Positions 1 through 5,073 of a DNA stretch of 5,247 bases are shown piece by piece; the first letter of the stretch is position 1, and the number at the start of each line of letters is the position of its first letter. Source of the stretch: an uncultured Acidimicrobiaceae bacterium. Its GTDB lineage: Bacteria > Actinomycetota > Acidimicrobiia > Acidimicrobiales > Ilumatobacteraceae. The stretch is from assembly GCA_903919215.1 (NCBI GenBank), contig CAIXHI010000269.1:1-5247 (forward strand), given 5' to 3'. A model generated the notes under the pieces. The model was not told the origin of the DNA and did not search any database. It saw only the letters and a list, made by a program, of their open reading frames with translations. A program made the translations under genes and the position numbers.

Positions 1-476
1 CGACGCTCACGGCTGGTGGCACCGTCCCCAAGGGCACCACGATCTTGGTCGTGTTGTCGAAGGGGCCCAGCCCGTTGGCGGTGCCGGATGTGAGCGGTCA
101 GACCTTCGATGCCGCCGAGGCCTCGCTGGAGGCCCTCGGCTTCGTCGTCGTACAAGGAGCCGACGTGTTCAGCCCTTCGTTGGCAGTGGGTCTTGTGGCT
201 GTTCAGACGCCAGCGAGCGCCACCGAACTGCAGAAGGGCGAAACGATCACACTTGGTCTGTCGAAGGGTCCTGAACTGGTCGCCCTGCCCAGCCCAGCGG
301 GCCTCGACTACAACGGCATCGTCGCCGCGTTGCAGGCCCTCGGCTTCGTCGTCGGCAACGTCAACGGCAGCACGACGGCGGCGTTTGTCGGCTACCACGT
401 GAACGCCGTCGTGGCGCCCGCCGGGACGCTCGTGCCGAAGGGCACCGTGGTCGAGTTGTTCTTCAACACGAAGTAG
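1..476 (+). CDS. PASTA-repeat protein, C-terminal fragment (5' end outside window)
   Basis: The reading frame is open from base 3, with no start inside the window, and ends at TAG 474-476, leaving 157 visible residues. They form the end of one PASTA repeat (visible residues 1-22, ending LSKGP), a complete repeat at about 25-90 (VPDVSG, then a helix AEASLEALGF, ending ITLGLSKGP), and a divergent terminal one at about 92-154 ending in VVELFFNTK. PASTA units occur outside the cell in PknB/StkP-type serine/threonine kinases and in some penicillin-binding proteins, where they sense or bind peptidoglycan. They also occur in secreted or anchored proteins without a kinase. The N-terminal part is missing, so I cannot tell which of these this is. 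No transmembrane segment is visible. A TTG at 45 could be read as a start, but homology to the repeat continues upstream, so it is internal. The last repeat lacks the usual VPD opening and has LPS instead. Confidence 0.85.
   Translation, partial: TLTAGGTVPKGTTILVVLSKGPSPLAVPDVSGQTFDAAEASLEALGFVVVQGADVFSPSLAVGLVAVQTPASATELQKGETITLGLSKGPELVALPSPAGLDYNGIVAALQALGFVVGNVNGSTTAAFVGYHVNAVVAPAGTLVPKGTVVELFFNTK
130..150 (+). repeat. Intragenic direct repeat, copy 1 (PASTA helix-strand segment)
   Basis: These 21 bases encode the helix end and strand A-L-G-F-V-V of the first complete PASTA repeat. They recur without mismatch at 334-354, exactly 204 nt (68 codons) later, in the same frame. Confidence 0.85.
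334..354 (+). repeat. Intragenic direct repeat, copy 2 (PASTA helix-strand segment)
   Basis: This is a perfect copy of 130-150 in the terminal PASTA repeat, again encoding ALGFVV. The flanking bases differ on both sides. One repeat period of 68 codons separates the copies, so the match follows from the repeat architecture, with identity kept at the DNA level. Confidence 0.85.
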
Positions 477-498
477 CCGAACCCCCGGCATCCCTGCT

Positions 499-513
499 CG
501 GTGGACTTCACCG
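499..513 (+). terminator. Weak hairpin after the PASTA gene (possible terminator)
   Basis: CGGTG-GACTT-CACCG forms a 5-bp stem with a 5-nt loop, starting 23 nt after the PASTA stop codon. No T-tract follows. It overlaps the candidate -35 of the next gene, so at most one of the two readings may be right. Confidence 0.25.
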
Positions 514-536
514 CTCGTGACCGCCATCGGTAACGT
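507..536 (+). promoter_or_regulatory. Candidate promoter for the SDR-MFS unit
   Basis: TTCACC (507-512) matches four of six bases of the TTGACA -35. After an 18-nt spacer, TAACGT (531-536) fits the actinobacterial TANNNT -10 pattern. Initiation would fall near 543, giving a short leader of about 28 nt that contains the ribosome binding site at 556-562. This rests on consensus matching alone, and such matches are common by chance. Confidence 0.3.
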
Positions 537-555
537 TCGTGCACCACGGCGATAC

Positions 556-562
556 AAGGAGG
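556..562 (+). promoter_or_regulatory. Shine-Dalgarno site of the SDR gene (fixes its start)
   Basis: AAGGAGG lies 8 nt before ATG 571. It is the clearest Shine-Dalgarno sequence at any start in the window. It decides in favour of ATG 571 over the in-frame GTG at 517, which has no such site and would add 18 residues ahead of the usual SDR N-terminus. Confidence 0.85.
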
Positions 563-570
563 CTCACGTC

Positions 571-1446
571 ATGGGTTCACTCGACGGCCGCGTCGCGATC
601 ATCACCGGCGCCGGACGAGGGATCGGTCGCGAGCACGCGTTGTACTTCGCCGCAGAAGGTGCCAAGGTCGTGGTCAACGATCTCGGTGGCGCGAATGATG
701 GTTCGGGAAGCGATCTCACACCTGCGCAACAGGTCGCCGAGGAGATCCGCGCCATGGGCGGTGAGGCTGTCGTCAACGGCGACAACGTCGCGGACTGGCA
801 GGGGGCACAGCGGATGATCAACCAAGCCGTGGAGACCTTCGGCGATCTCGACATCTTGGTGAACAACGCTGGCATCTTGCGCGATCGAGTGTTGGTGAAC
901 ATGACCGAAGAGGAATGGGACGCGGTCATCACGGTGCACCTCAAGGGTCACTTCGCTCCCACCCGTTGGGCGGCCAGCTACTGGCGCGAACAGCACAAGG
1001 CTGGCGTCGTGAAGCCCCGCAATGTGGTGCACACCTCCAGCACCTCCGGTCTGTTCGCCAACCCAGGACAGGCCAACTACGGCGCGGCGAAGACCGGCAT
1101 CGCCACCTTTGGTCAGATCGCGGCGAAGGAACTGGCCCGGTACAACGTCAAGAGCAACACCATCGCTCCTGGTGCTCGCACCCGCCTGACGATGGCCACG
1201 CCGGGTCTCGAAGACATCATGAAGCCGCCGCCAGGTTCGTTCGACATGTGGGATCCGGCGAACATCTCGCCGCTCGTGGCCTATCTGGCATCTGCCGAGT
1301 GTGGCTTCAACGGCGAAACGTTCTTGGTGTCCGGGGGCAGCGTCACGCTCGTGGAGAGTTGGGCTCGTGGTCCGCACGTCGAACGCGACTCGAAGTGGAC
1401 GGTTCCCGAGCTCACACAGGCGCTCGCACCGCTCGCGCGGCCGTGA
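571..1446 (+). CDS. SDR-family dehydrogenase, MFE-2/(3R)-hydroxyacyl-CoA dehydrogenase-like
   Basis: A 291-residue classical short-chain dehydrogenase. Visible motifs are the nucleotide loop TGAGRGIG (12-19), an acidic residue after strand 2 (D37 in VVNDLGG) that favours NAD(H) over NADP(H), NNAG (98-101), and catalytic S157, Y170 and K174 in the GQANYGAAK block. The position usually held by the fourth catalytic residue, Asn, is His123 (VHLKGHF). That His, the GQANYGAAK block and NTIAPGARTRLT (197-207) resemble the dehydrogenase part of peroxisomal multifunctional enzyme type 2 (HSD17B4), which oxidises (3R)-hydroxyacyl-CoA. I therefore infer a cytoplasmic role in beta-oxidation or steroid side-chain catabolism. 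The exact substrate cannot be read from the sequence. No hydratase domain is attached. The C-terminus (about 260-291) runs past the SDR core. ATG 571 is chosen for its AAGGAGG site. The stop overlaps the start of the MFS gene, so the two are probably co-transcribed. General FabG-like reductase is the alternative. Confidence 0.92.
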   Translation: MGSLDGRVAIITGAGRGIGREHALYFAAEGAKVVVNDLGGANDGSGSDLTPAQQVAEEIRAMGGEAVVNGDNVADWQGAQRMINQAVETFGDLDILVNNAGILRDRVLVNMTEEEWDAVITVHLKGHFAPTRWAASYWREQHKAGVVKPRNVVHTSSTSGLFANPGQANYGAAKTGIATFGQIAAKELARYNVKSNTIAPGARTRLTMATPGLEDIMKPPPGSFDMWDPANISPLVAYLASAECGFNGETFLVSGGSVTLVESWARGPHVERDSKWTVPELTQALAPLARP

Positions 1447-2933
1447 ACAAGCGGCCCTCCCGGCACGAGAACGTTCGCGCTGGCACCGACCCGTCGGTGC
1501 CGCTCGACGCTGCGGGTATCGACGAGTTTGGCGTCATCCCGTGGCCGATCCTGTTGCGCCGCAGGCTCGCCCAGAAGGTCGGCATCGACCGTCGCTGGGC
1601 CGTGCTGTGGGTCGTGCTGAGCGGGCTGTTCACGACCAGCTTCACCTTCACGCTGTTGGTGGTGTCGCTCGACAAGATCGCCGGTGAGGTGCACACCAGC
1701 ACGACGGTGCTGACGTGGGCGATCACCGGCCCGATGCTGGCGTTCGGCGTGGTGGGGCCCGCGTTCGGCAAGTCGGGCGACCTCTGGGGTCATAAGCGCA
1801 TCTTCGTCGGTGGACTGTTGCTCGCCGGTGTGTTCACGATCGGGTCGGCAGTCGCGTGGAACGCCGGCAGCCTCATTGCGTTCCGCATCCTGTCGGCCAC
1901 GGCGGGTTCGGCGTGCGGCCCGTCGGCGATGGCGTACATCAACCGGATGTTCAACGCCGGTGAGCGGGTGAAGCCGCTCAGTTATTGGAGTTTCGTCACG
2001 GCCGGATCGCCGGTGATCGGTGTCGTGCTCGGCGGCCCACTCGTGGATGCTGTCGGCTGGCGAGTGATCTTCTGGATCCAGGCACCGATGTGTTTCGCCG
2101 GGTTCCTGGTGGCCCTCTGGTTGCTGCCCGGTACCGACCGGATTCGGGGCGTGAAGTTCGATGTGTGGGGCTCGGTCACGCTCGGGGCCGGAGCGGCTCT
2201 GCTGCTGGCGGGGATCAGTCAGGGGCGTACGTGGGGTTGGGCCAGCCCGGCCACGGTGGGGTGCTTTGTCGTCTCCGTCGCGATGCTGCTGTTGTTCGTG
2301 GCCATCGAGCGCCGAGCGGTGGCGCCGTTAGTGGTGCTGTCGTGGTTCGGCACCCGCAACTTCGCGTTCCCCGTCTGGAGCCAACTGTTCACCAACTTCG
2401 CCTACATGGGCGGGCTCTTCCTCATCCCGCAGGTGCTTGGCAAACGAGGTCTCGGCCTGTCCGGGGCCACGATCGGCAACCTCGTCATCTCTCGCCCATT
2501 GGCCTTTTCGTTGATCGCGCCAGTGGCAGCACTGGTGACGTTGCGAGTGGGCGAGCGAACCGCTGGCGTCGCCGGTGCCGTTGCTGTCATTGCATCGATG
2601 CTCATGTGGTCGACGGTGGGCCAGGGCACCGGATACCCGTACATCATTGCTGCGACGGCGCTCTCGGGTATCGGGCTGGGTATCGCCTCTCCGGCGCTCA
2701 CCTCGCTGATGGCCGGGTCGGTGGAGAACGCCGATCTCGGCGTGGCCGGTGCGATGCAGCAGTTGATGGCTCAGTTGGGTGCGGTACTCGGTTCGGCCGT
2801 GCTGGCAACCGCCAGTGTCACCGCACAGGCCGACGATATGGGCTCGTTCCACACGGCGTTCCTCATCGCTGCAGTGGTGGCTGCAGGCGGATGTGCCTGT
2901 TCGTGGTTCGTGCGGAGTACCCCGCGCTCCTGA
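1443..2933 (+). CDS. MFS transporter, DHA2-type with 14 predicted helices
   Basis: A 496-residue integral membrane protein and probable proton-driven exporter. I count about 14 hydrophobic segments by eye, starting near residues 51, 88, 119, 143, 178, 205, 238, 266, 309, 342, 373, 399, 433 and 468, as in the DHA2 (14-TMS drug:H+ antiporter) family. Motif A is visible after helix 2 as GKSGDLWGHKR (109-119). A motif C-like GSPVIGVVLGGPL (188-200) lies in helix 5, typical of antiporters. The first 50 residues are hydrophilic and predicted cytoplasmic. The GTG start at 1443 shares GTGA with the stop of the SDR gene, and no Shine-Dalgarno site precedes it, which fits translational coupling. GTG at 1497 is a later alternative start. 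The substrate is unknown; the link to the SDR hints at a lipid-like or xenobiotic compound, but this is inference. The frame stays open upstream to 915, but that part is only the shadow of the SDR gene. Confidence 0.92.
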   Translation: MNKRPSRHENVRAGTDPSVPLDAAGIDEFGVIPWPILLRRRLAQKVGIDRRWAVLWVVLSGLFTTSFTFTLLVVSLDKIAGEVHTSTTVLTWAITGPMLAFGVVGPAFGKSGDLWGHKRIFVGGLLLAGVFTIGSAVAWNAGSLIAFRILSATAGSACGPSAMAYINRMFNAGERVKPLSYWSFVTAGSPVIGVVLGGPLVDAVGWRVIFWIQAPMCFAGFLVALWLLPGTDRIRGVKFDVWGSVTLGAGAALLLAGISQGRTWGWASPATVGCFVVSVAMLLLFVAIERRAVAPLVVLSWFGTRNFAFPVWSQLFTNFAYMGGLFLIPQVLGKRGLGLSGATIGNLVISRPLAFSLIAPVAALVTLRVGERTAGVAGAVAVIASMLMWSTVGQGTGYPYIIAATALSGIGLGIASPALTSLMAGSVENADLGVAGAMQQLMAQLGAVLGSAVLATASVTAQADDMGSFHTAFLIAAVVAAGGCACSWFVRSTPRS

Positions 2934-2940
2934 CGCCGGT

Positions 2941-3348
2941 CTAGGCGGTGATGTCGCTGATCTCGTGTGAGATCGTCTTGGCGATCTCGTCGTCAGGCAT
3001 CTGCGTCTGCAGCGCCATCAGCTTCATCATGTCGCCCTGCACCTTGATGCGGCCGCTCATGAAGGCTTGCATCGCCCCCGCTTGGTCCTGCTCGACGAAG
3101 ATTTTGCGGGCAGTGTCGTAGTCGGTGGTGATCGTGAGGTCGGGGTTCCCCAACGACCCGAGCTCGAGGAAGATCGTGCCCGACGACGTGTCGAGGGCGA
3201 TCTGCAACGGTGCGCTCCCGAACGGTGTGTCGGTGACGACGCCATTGAGCCGGATGCTGGTGGTGACCCTGGCCGCCTCGTCGGCGTATTTCTGCCGGAT
3301 TTCCTTGGCGGCGGAGATCCATTCGGGCGACAGGAACGAGAACGACAT
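2941..3348 (-). CDS. SCP2 sterol/lipid-carrier domain protein
   Basis: A 135-residue soluble protein made almost entirely of one SCP2 domain. The recognisable parts are an N-terminal helix with LSPEWISAAKEI (6-17), the beta-sheet region (about 28-75, including NPDLTITTDYDTARKIF at 68-84), and the family signature AMQAFMSGRIKVQGDMMKLM (92-111), where the MSGRIKVQGD core marks SCP2 proteins. SCP2 domains bind sterols, fatty acids or acyl-CoA in a hydrophobic tunnel and present them to enzymes. In bacteria small stand-alone versions are common beside acyl-CoA and steroid metabolism genes. ATG 3348 has no Shine-Dalgarno sequence within the usual distance, but TAAGTT lies 7 nt upstream, which suggests a leaderless mRNA. 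The gene converges on the MFS gene with 7 nt between stop codons and diverges from serA. The ligand is unknown. Confidence 0.88.
   Translation of the reverse strand: MSFSFLSPEWISAAKEIRQKYADEAARVTTSIRLNGVVTDTPFGSAPLQIALDTSSGTIFLELGSLGNPDLTITTDYDTARKIFVEQDQAGAMQAFMSGRIKVQGDMMKLMALQTQMPDDEIAKTISHEISDITA
2959..2974 (+). terminator. Hairpin just past the MFS stop, inside the 3' end of the SCP2 gene
   Basis: GATCTC-GTGT-GAGATC is a perfect 6-bp inverted repeat with a 4-nt loop, starting 26 nt after the MFS stop and followed by GTCTT. It could end transcription of the SDR-MFS unit. It also encodes part of the SCP2 C-terminus (around HEISD) on the other strand, so coding constraint may explain it. 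A second, weaker stem (CGCC/GGCG, 2934-2947) lies in the 7-nt gap and the SCP2 stop codon. Confidence 0.3.
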
Positions 3349-3355
3349 AGGGTCG

Positions 3356-3361
3356 AACTTA
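3356..3361 (-). promoter_or_regulatory. Candidate -10 element of the SCP2 gene (leaderless start)
   Basis: On the minus strand TAAGTT fits TANNNT and ends exactly 7 nt before the ATG at 3348. That places the expected transcription start at or beside the first base of the start codon. No TTGACA-like -35 is visible at 16-18 nt; that stretch is very GC-rich and contains the inverted repeat CCGCC-CCC-GGCGG (3362-3374). Confidence 0.45.
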
Positions 3362-3428
3362 CCGCCCCCGGCGGCGGCCGCAGGGGTCGTGGGGCACGAG
3401 TCTGGGAGGTGTGACCTGTGCCTCGCGG

Positions 3429-3443
3429 TGAACAGAACGTTCA
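3429..3443 (+). promoter_or_regulatory. Inverted repeat, possible operator upstream of serA
   Basis: TGAAC-AGAAC-GTTCA is a perfect 5+5 inverted repeat in the divergent region. The same GTTCAG word recurs at 3449-3454, 10 nt (about one helical turn) after the first at 3439-3444, and the inner GAACGTTC (3435-3442) is itself palindromic. Four GAAC/GTTC half-sites within about 25 nt suggest a dimeric regulator, of unknown identity. It lies 28-42 nt upstream of the serA -10 candidate, where a regulator could act. Confidence 0.35.
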
Positions 3444-3470
3444 GCGGGGTTCAGATCGAGGCCGCGCGGC

Positions 3471-3476
3471 GATAAC
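3471..3476 (+). promoter_or_regulatory. Candidate -10 element of serA
   Basis: GATAAC matches four of six positions of TATAAT and ends 9 nt before ATG 3486. Transcription would start at or within a few bases of the start codon, leaving no room for a Shine-Dalgarno site, and none is visible. TTCAGA at 3450-3455 is a weak -35 candidate with a short 15-nt spacer. Confidence 0.3.
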
Positions 3477-3485
3477 GATGTGCGC

Positions 3486-5045
3486 ATGTCACGCATCCTG
3501 GTCACGGAAGAGATCGCCGAAGGGGGCCTCGATCGGCTCCGCGCCGCTGGCCACGAAGTGGTCGTCGAGCTCGATCTGACCAGGTTGCTCGAGGTGGTGA
3601 AGGGTGCCCACGCACTCATCATCCGCTCCGCAACCCAGGTCACCGCCGAAGTGCTCGAGGCTGGTAGCGAATTGGTCGTAGTGGGCCGCGCCGGTATCGG
3701 CCTCGACAACGTCGATGTCCCCGAGGCCACCCGCCGCGGTGTGATGGTGGTGAACGCCCCGCAGTCGAACATCATCTCGGCCGCCGAGCACACGATGGCG
3801 CTGCTGCTGGCCCAGGCGCGCAACGTGCCGCAGGCGCACGCCGCGCTGGTGGCTGGTCGCTGGGAGCGCAGCCGCTGGGAAGGTGTCGAGCTGGCCGACA
3901 AGACCCTCGCCGTCATCGGTCTCGGCCGTATCGGCAAGTTGGTCGCCGACCGCGCCAAGGCGTTCCAGATGCGGATCGTCGCTTACGACCCGTTCGTGTC
4001 GGCCGAGCGTGCGCGGCAGATGGGTGTTGATCTGGTGAGCCTCGAGCAGGCCGTTGCCGAGGCCGACTTCCTCACGGTCCACCTGCCCAAGACGAAGGAG
4101 ACCACCGGTCTCATCAACCGCGACCTGCTGCTGAAGGCCAAACCCTCACTGCGTGTCATCAACGTGGCTCGCGGCGGCATCGTGCACGAGCAGGATCTCG
4201 CCGACTGTGTGCGCGAAGGCATCATCGCCGGTGCTGCGCTCGATGTGTTCGTCACCGAGCCCACCACCTCCTCGCCGTTGTTCGAACTGGACAGCATCGT
4301 GGTCACCCCGCACCTCGGTGCCAGCACCCGCGAGGCGCAGGACAAGGCCGGCGACACCATCGCCGACATGGTGCAGTTGGCGCTTGCTGGCGACTTTGTG
4401 CCGTTCGCGGTGAACGTGGACGCGGCCGAGGCCAACGAGACCCTGCGGCCGTTCCTGCCGCTGGCAGAGCGTCTTGGTCGCCTGTTCTCCTCGTTGGTGG
4501 GCAGCCTGCCCGAGGCGCTCGAGGTCAGCTTCGACGGTGAGATCGCAGGGTACGACACCCGCATTCTCGGGCTTGCGGCGCTGAAGGGGTTCTTCGGTTC
4601 GATCAGCGACGACCAGGTCACGTATGTCAACGCCCCGCAGTTGGCCAAGGAGAAGGGCGTCGAACTGCGTGAGAGCAAGAGTGCGTCATCGCCCGACTTT
4701 GTCAACCTGATCAGCATCAAGGGCGCGGGTCACACGCTGTCGGGCACGCTCACCGGCCGTCGCAGCGAACAGCGAATCGTCGCCATCGACGAACACCGCT
4801 TCGATGTGCCGCCCGCCGAGCACATGCTCGTGGTGAAGAACGACGACCGCCCTGGCGTGATCGGCACCGTGGGCACCGTCCTCGGCACCGCCGGTATCAA
4901 CATCGCCGACATGGACGTGGGTCAGGCCAGCATCCCGGGCACTGCCGTGATGCTGATCGCCACTACGGCGATCGTCTCCGACTCGGTGCTGTTCGAGCTG
5001 CGTGGTGCCCCCGGCATCATCAGCGTCGTGCAGCTCGCCGGCTGA
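3486..5045 (+). CDS. serA: D-3-phosphoglycerate dehydrogenase (SerA), long ASB-ACT form
   Basis: This cytoplasmic enzyme oxidises 3-phosphoglycerate to 3-phosphohydroxypyruvate with NAD+, the first step of L-serine synthesis. It is 519 residues long, close to the roughly 528-residue Mycobacterium tuberculosis enzyme. The substrate domain flanks a Rossmann domain: GRAGIGLDNVD (67-77), nucleotide loop GLGRIG (145-150), D168 in AYDP for NAD ribose, catalytic R229 (VARGG), E258 (VTEP) and H276 (PHLGAS). An intervening ASB domain spans about 312-445. The C-terminal ACT domain (about 447-519) has DRPGVIG and GINI, the usual serine-feedback site. By motif alignment D454 and N472 keep two expected serine ligands, while N452 stands where I recall Tyr in M. 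tuberculosis and His in E. coli. ATG 3486 gives the normal MSRILV start; GTG 3480 would add two residues. Neither has a Shine-Dalgarno site. The gene appears to stand alone, between divergent SCP2 and convergent pyrF. Confidence 0.97.
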   Translation: MSRILVTEEIAEGGLDRLRAAGHEVVVELDLTRLLEVVKGAHALIIRSATQVTAEVLEAGSELVVVGRAGIGLDNVDVPEATRRGVMVVNAPQSNIISAAEHTMALLLAQARNVPQAHAALVAGRWERSRWEGVELADKTLAVIGLGRIGKLVADRAKAFQMRIVAYDPFVSAERARQMGVDLVSLEQAVAEADFLTVHLPKTKETTGLINRDLLLKAKPSLRVINVARGGIVHEQDLADCVREGIIAGAALDVFVTEPTTSSPLFELDSIVVTPHLGASTREAQDKAGDTIADMVQLALAGDFVPFAVNVDAAEANETLRPFLPLAERLGRLFSSLVGSLPEALEVSFDGEIAGYDTRILGLAALKGFFGSISDDQVTYVNAPQLAKEKGVELRESKSASSPDFVNLISIKGAGHTLSGTLTGRRSEQRIVAIDEHRFDVPPAEHMLVVKNDDRPGVIGTVGTVLGTAGINIADMDVGQASIPGTAVMLIATTAIVSDSVLFELRGAPGIISVVQLAG

Positions 5046-5073
5046 GGCGGCACCGGCGAGAGTCCGCTCAGCC
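5040..5073. terminator. Bidirectional terminator hairpin containing both the serA and pyrF stop codons
   Basis: GGCTGAG(G)CGG at 5040-5050 pairs with CCGCTCAGCC at 5064-5073. This gives a 10-bp GC-rich stem with one bulged G (5047) and a 13-nt loop. The serA stop (5043-5045) lies in the left arm and the pyrF stop (complement of 5068-5070) in the right arm. No T-tract follows on either strand, as is common for actinobacterial hairpin terminators. Confidence 0.55.

Noticed and set aside
476..489. GCCG/CGGC stem directly after the PASTA stop codon
   Set aside because: Only 4 bp with no T-tract, weaker than the 499-513 hairpin, which is itself uncertain.
517..570. N-terminal extension of the SDR gene from GTG 517
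   Set aside because: ATG 571 has a perfect AAGGAGG at 8-nt spacing and begins right at the normal SDR N-terminus. The extra 18 residues look like translated leader.
577..1377. Long open frame on the minus strand opposite the SDR gene
   Set aside because: It has no recognisable domain, is rich in Arg/His/Gly in the manner of GC-rich antisense frames, and lies fully under a well-supported gene.
915..1442. Upstream extension of the MFS reading frame
   Set aside because: This part is an out-of-frame reading of the SDR gene. The hydrophobic MFS protein begins only after 1443.
1985..2944. Long + strand open frame overlapping the MFS gene
   Set aside because: It is Arg/Gly/Cys-rich without any family motif, a frame shadow of a clear 14-helix transporter.
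3362..3380. GC-rich inverted repeat CCGCC-CCC-GGCGG next to a GCGGCCGC word upstream of the SCP2 gene
   Set aside because: The 3-nt loop and low sequence complexity make it likely to arise by chance in such GC-rich DNA, and it has no further support as a regulatory site.
3429..3443. Reading the TGAAC/GTTCA repeat as a LexA (SOS) box
   Set aside because: The actinobacterial SOS box has a CGAAC-N4-GTTCG core. Here the spacer is 5 nt and the flanking bases are T and A, so it does not fit.
3983..4720. 245-codon minus-strand frame opposite serA
   Set aside because: It is Ser/Arg-rich with no domain signature, and serA on the other strand is unambiguous throughout.
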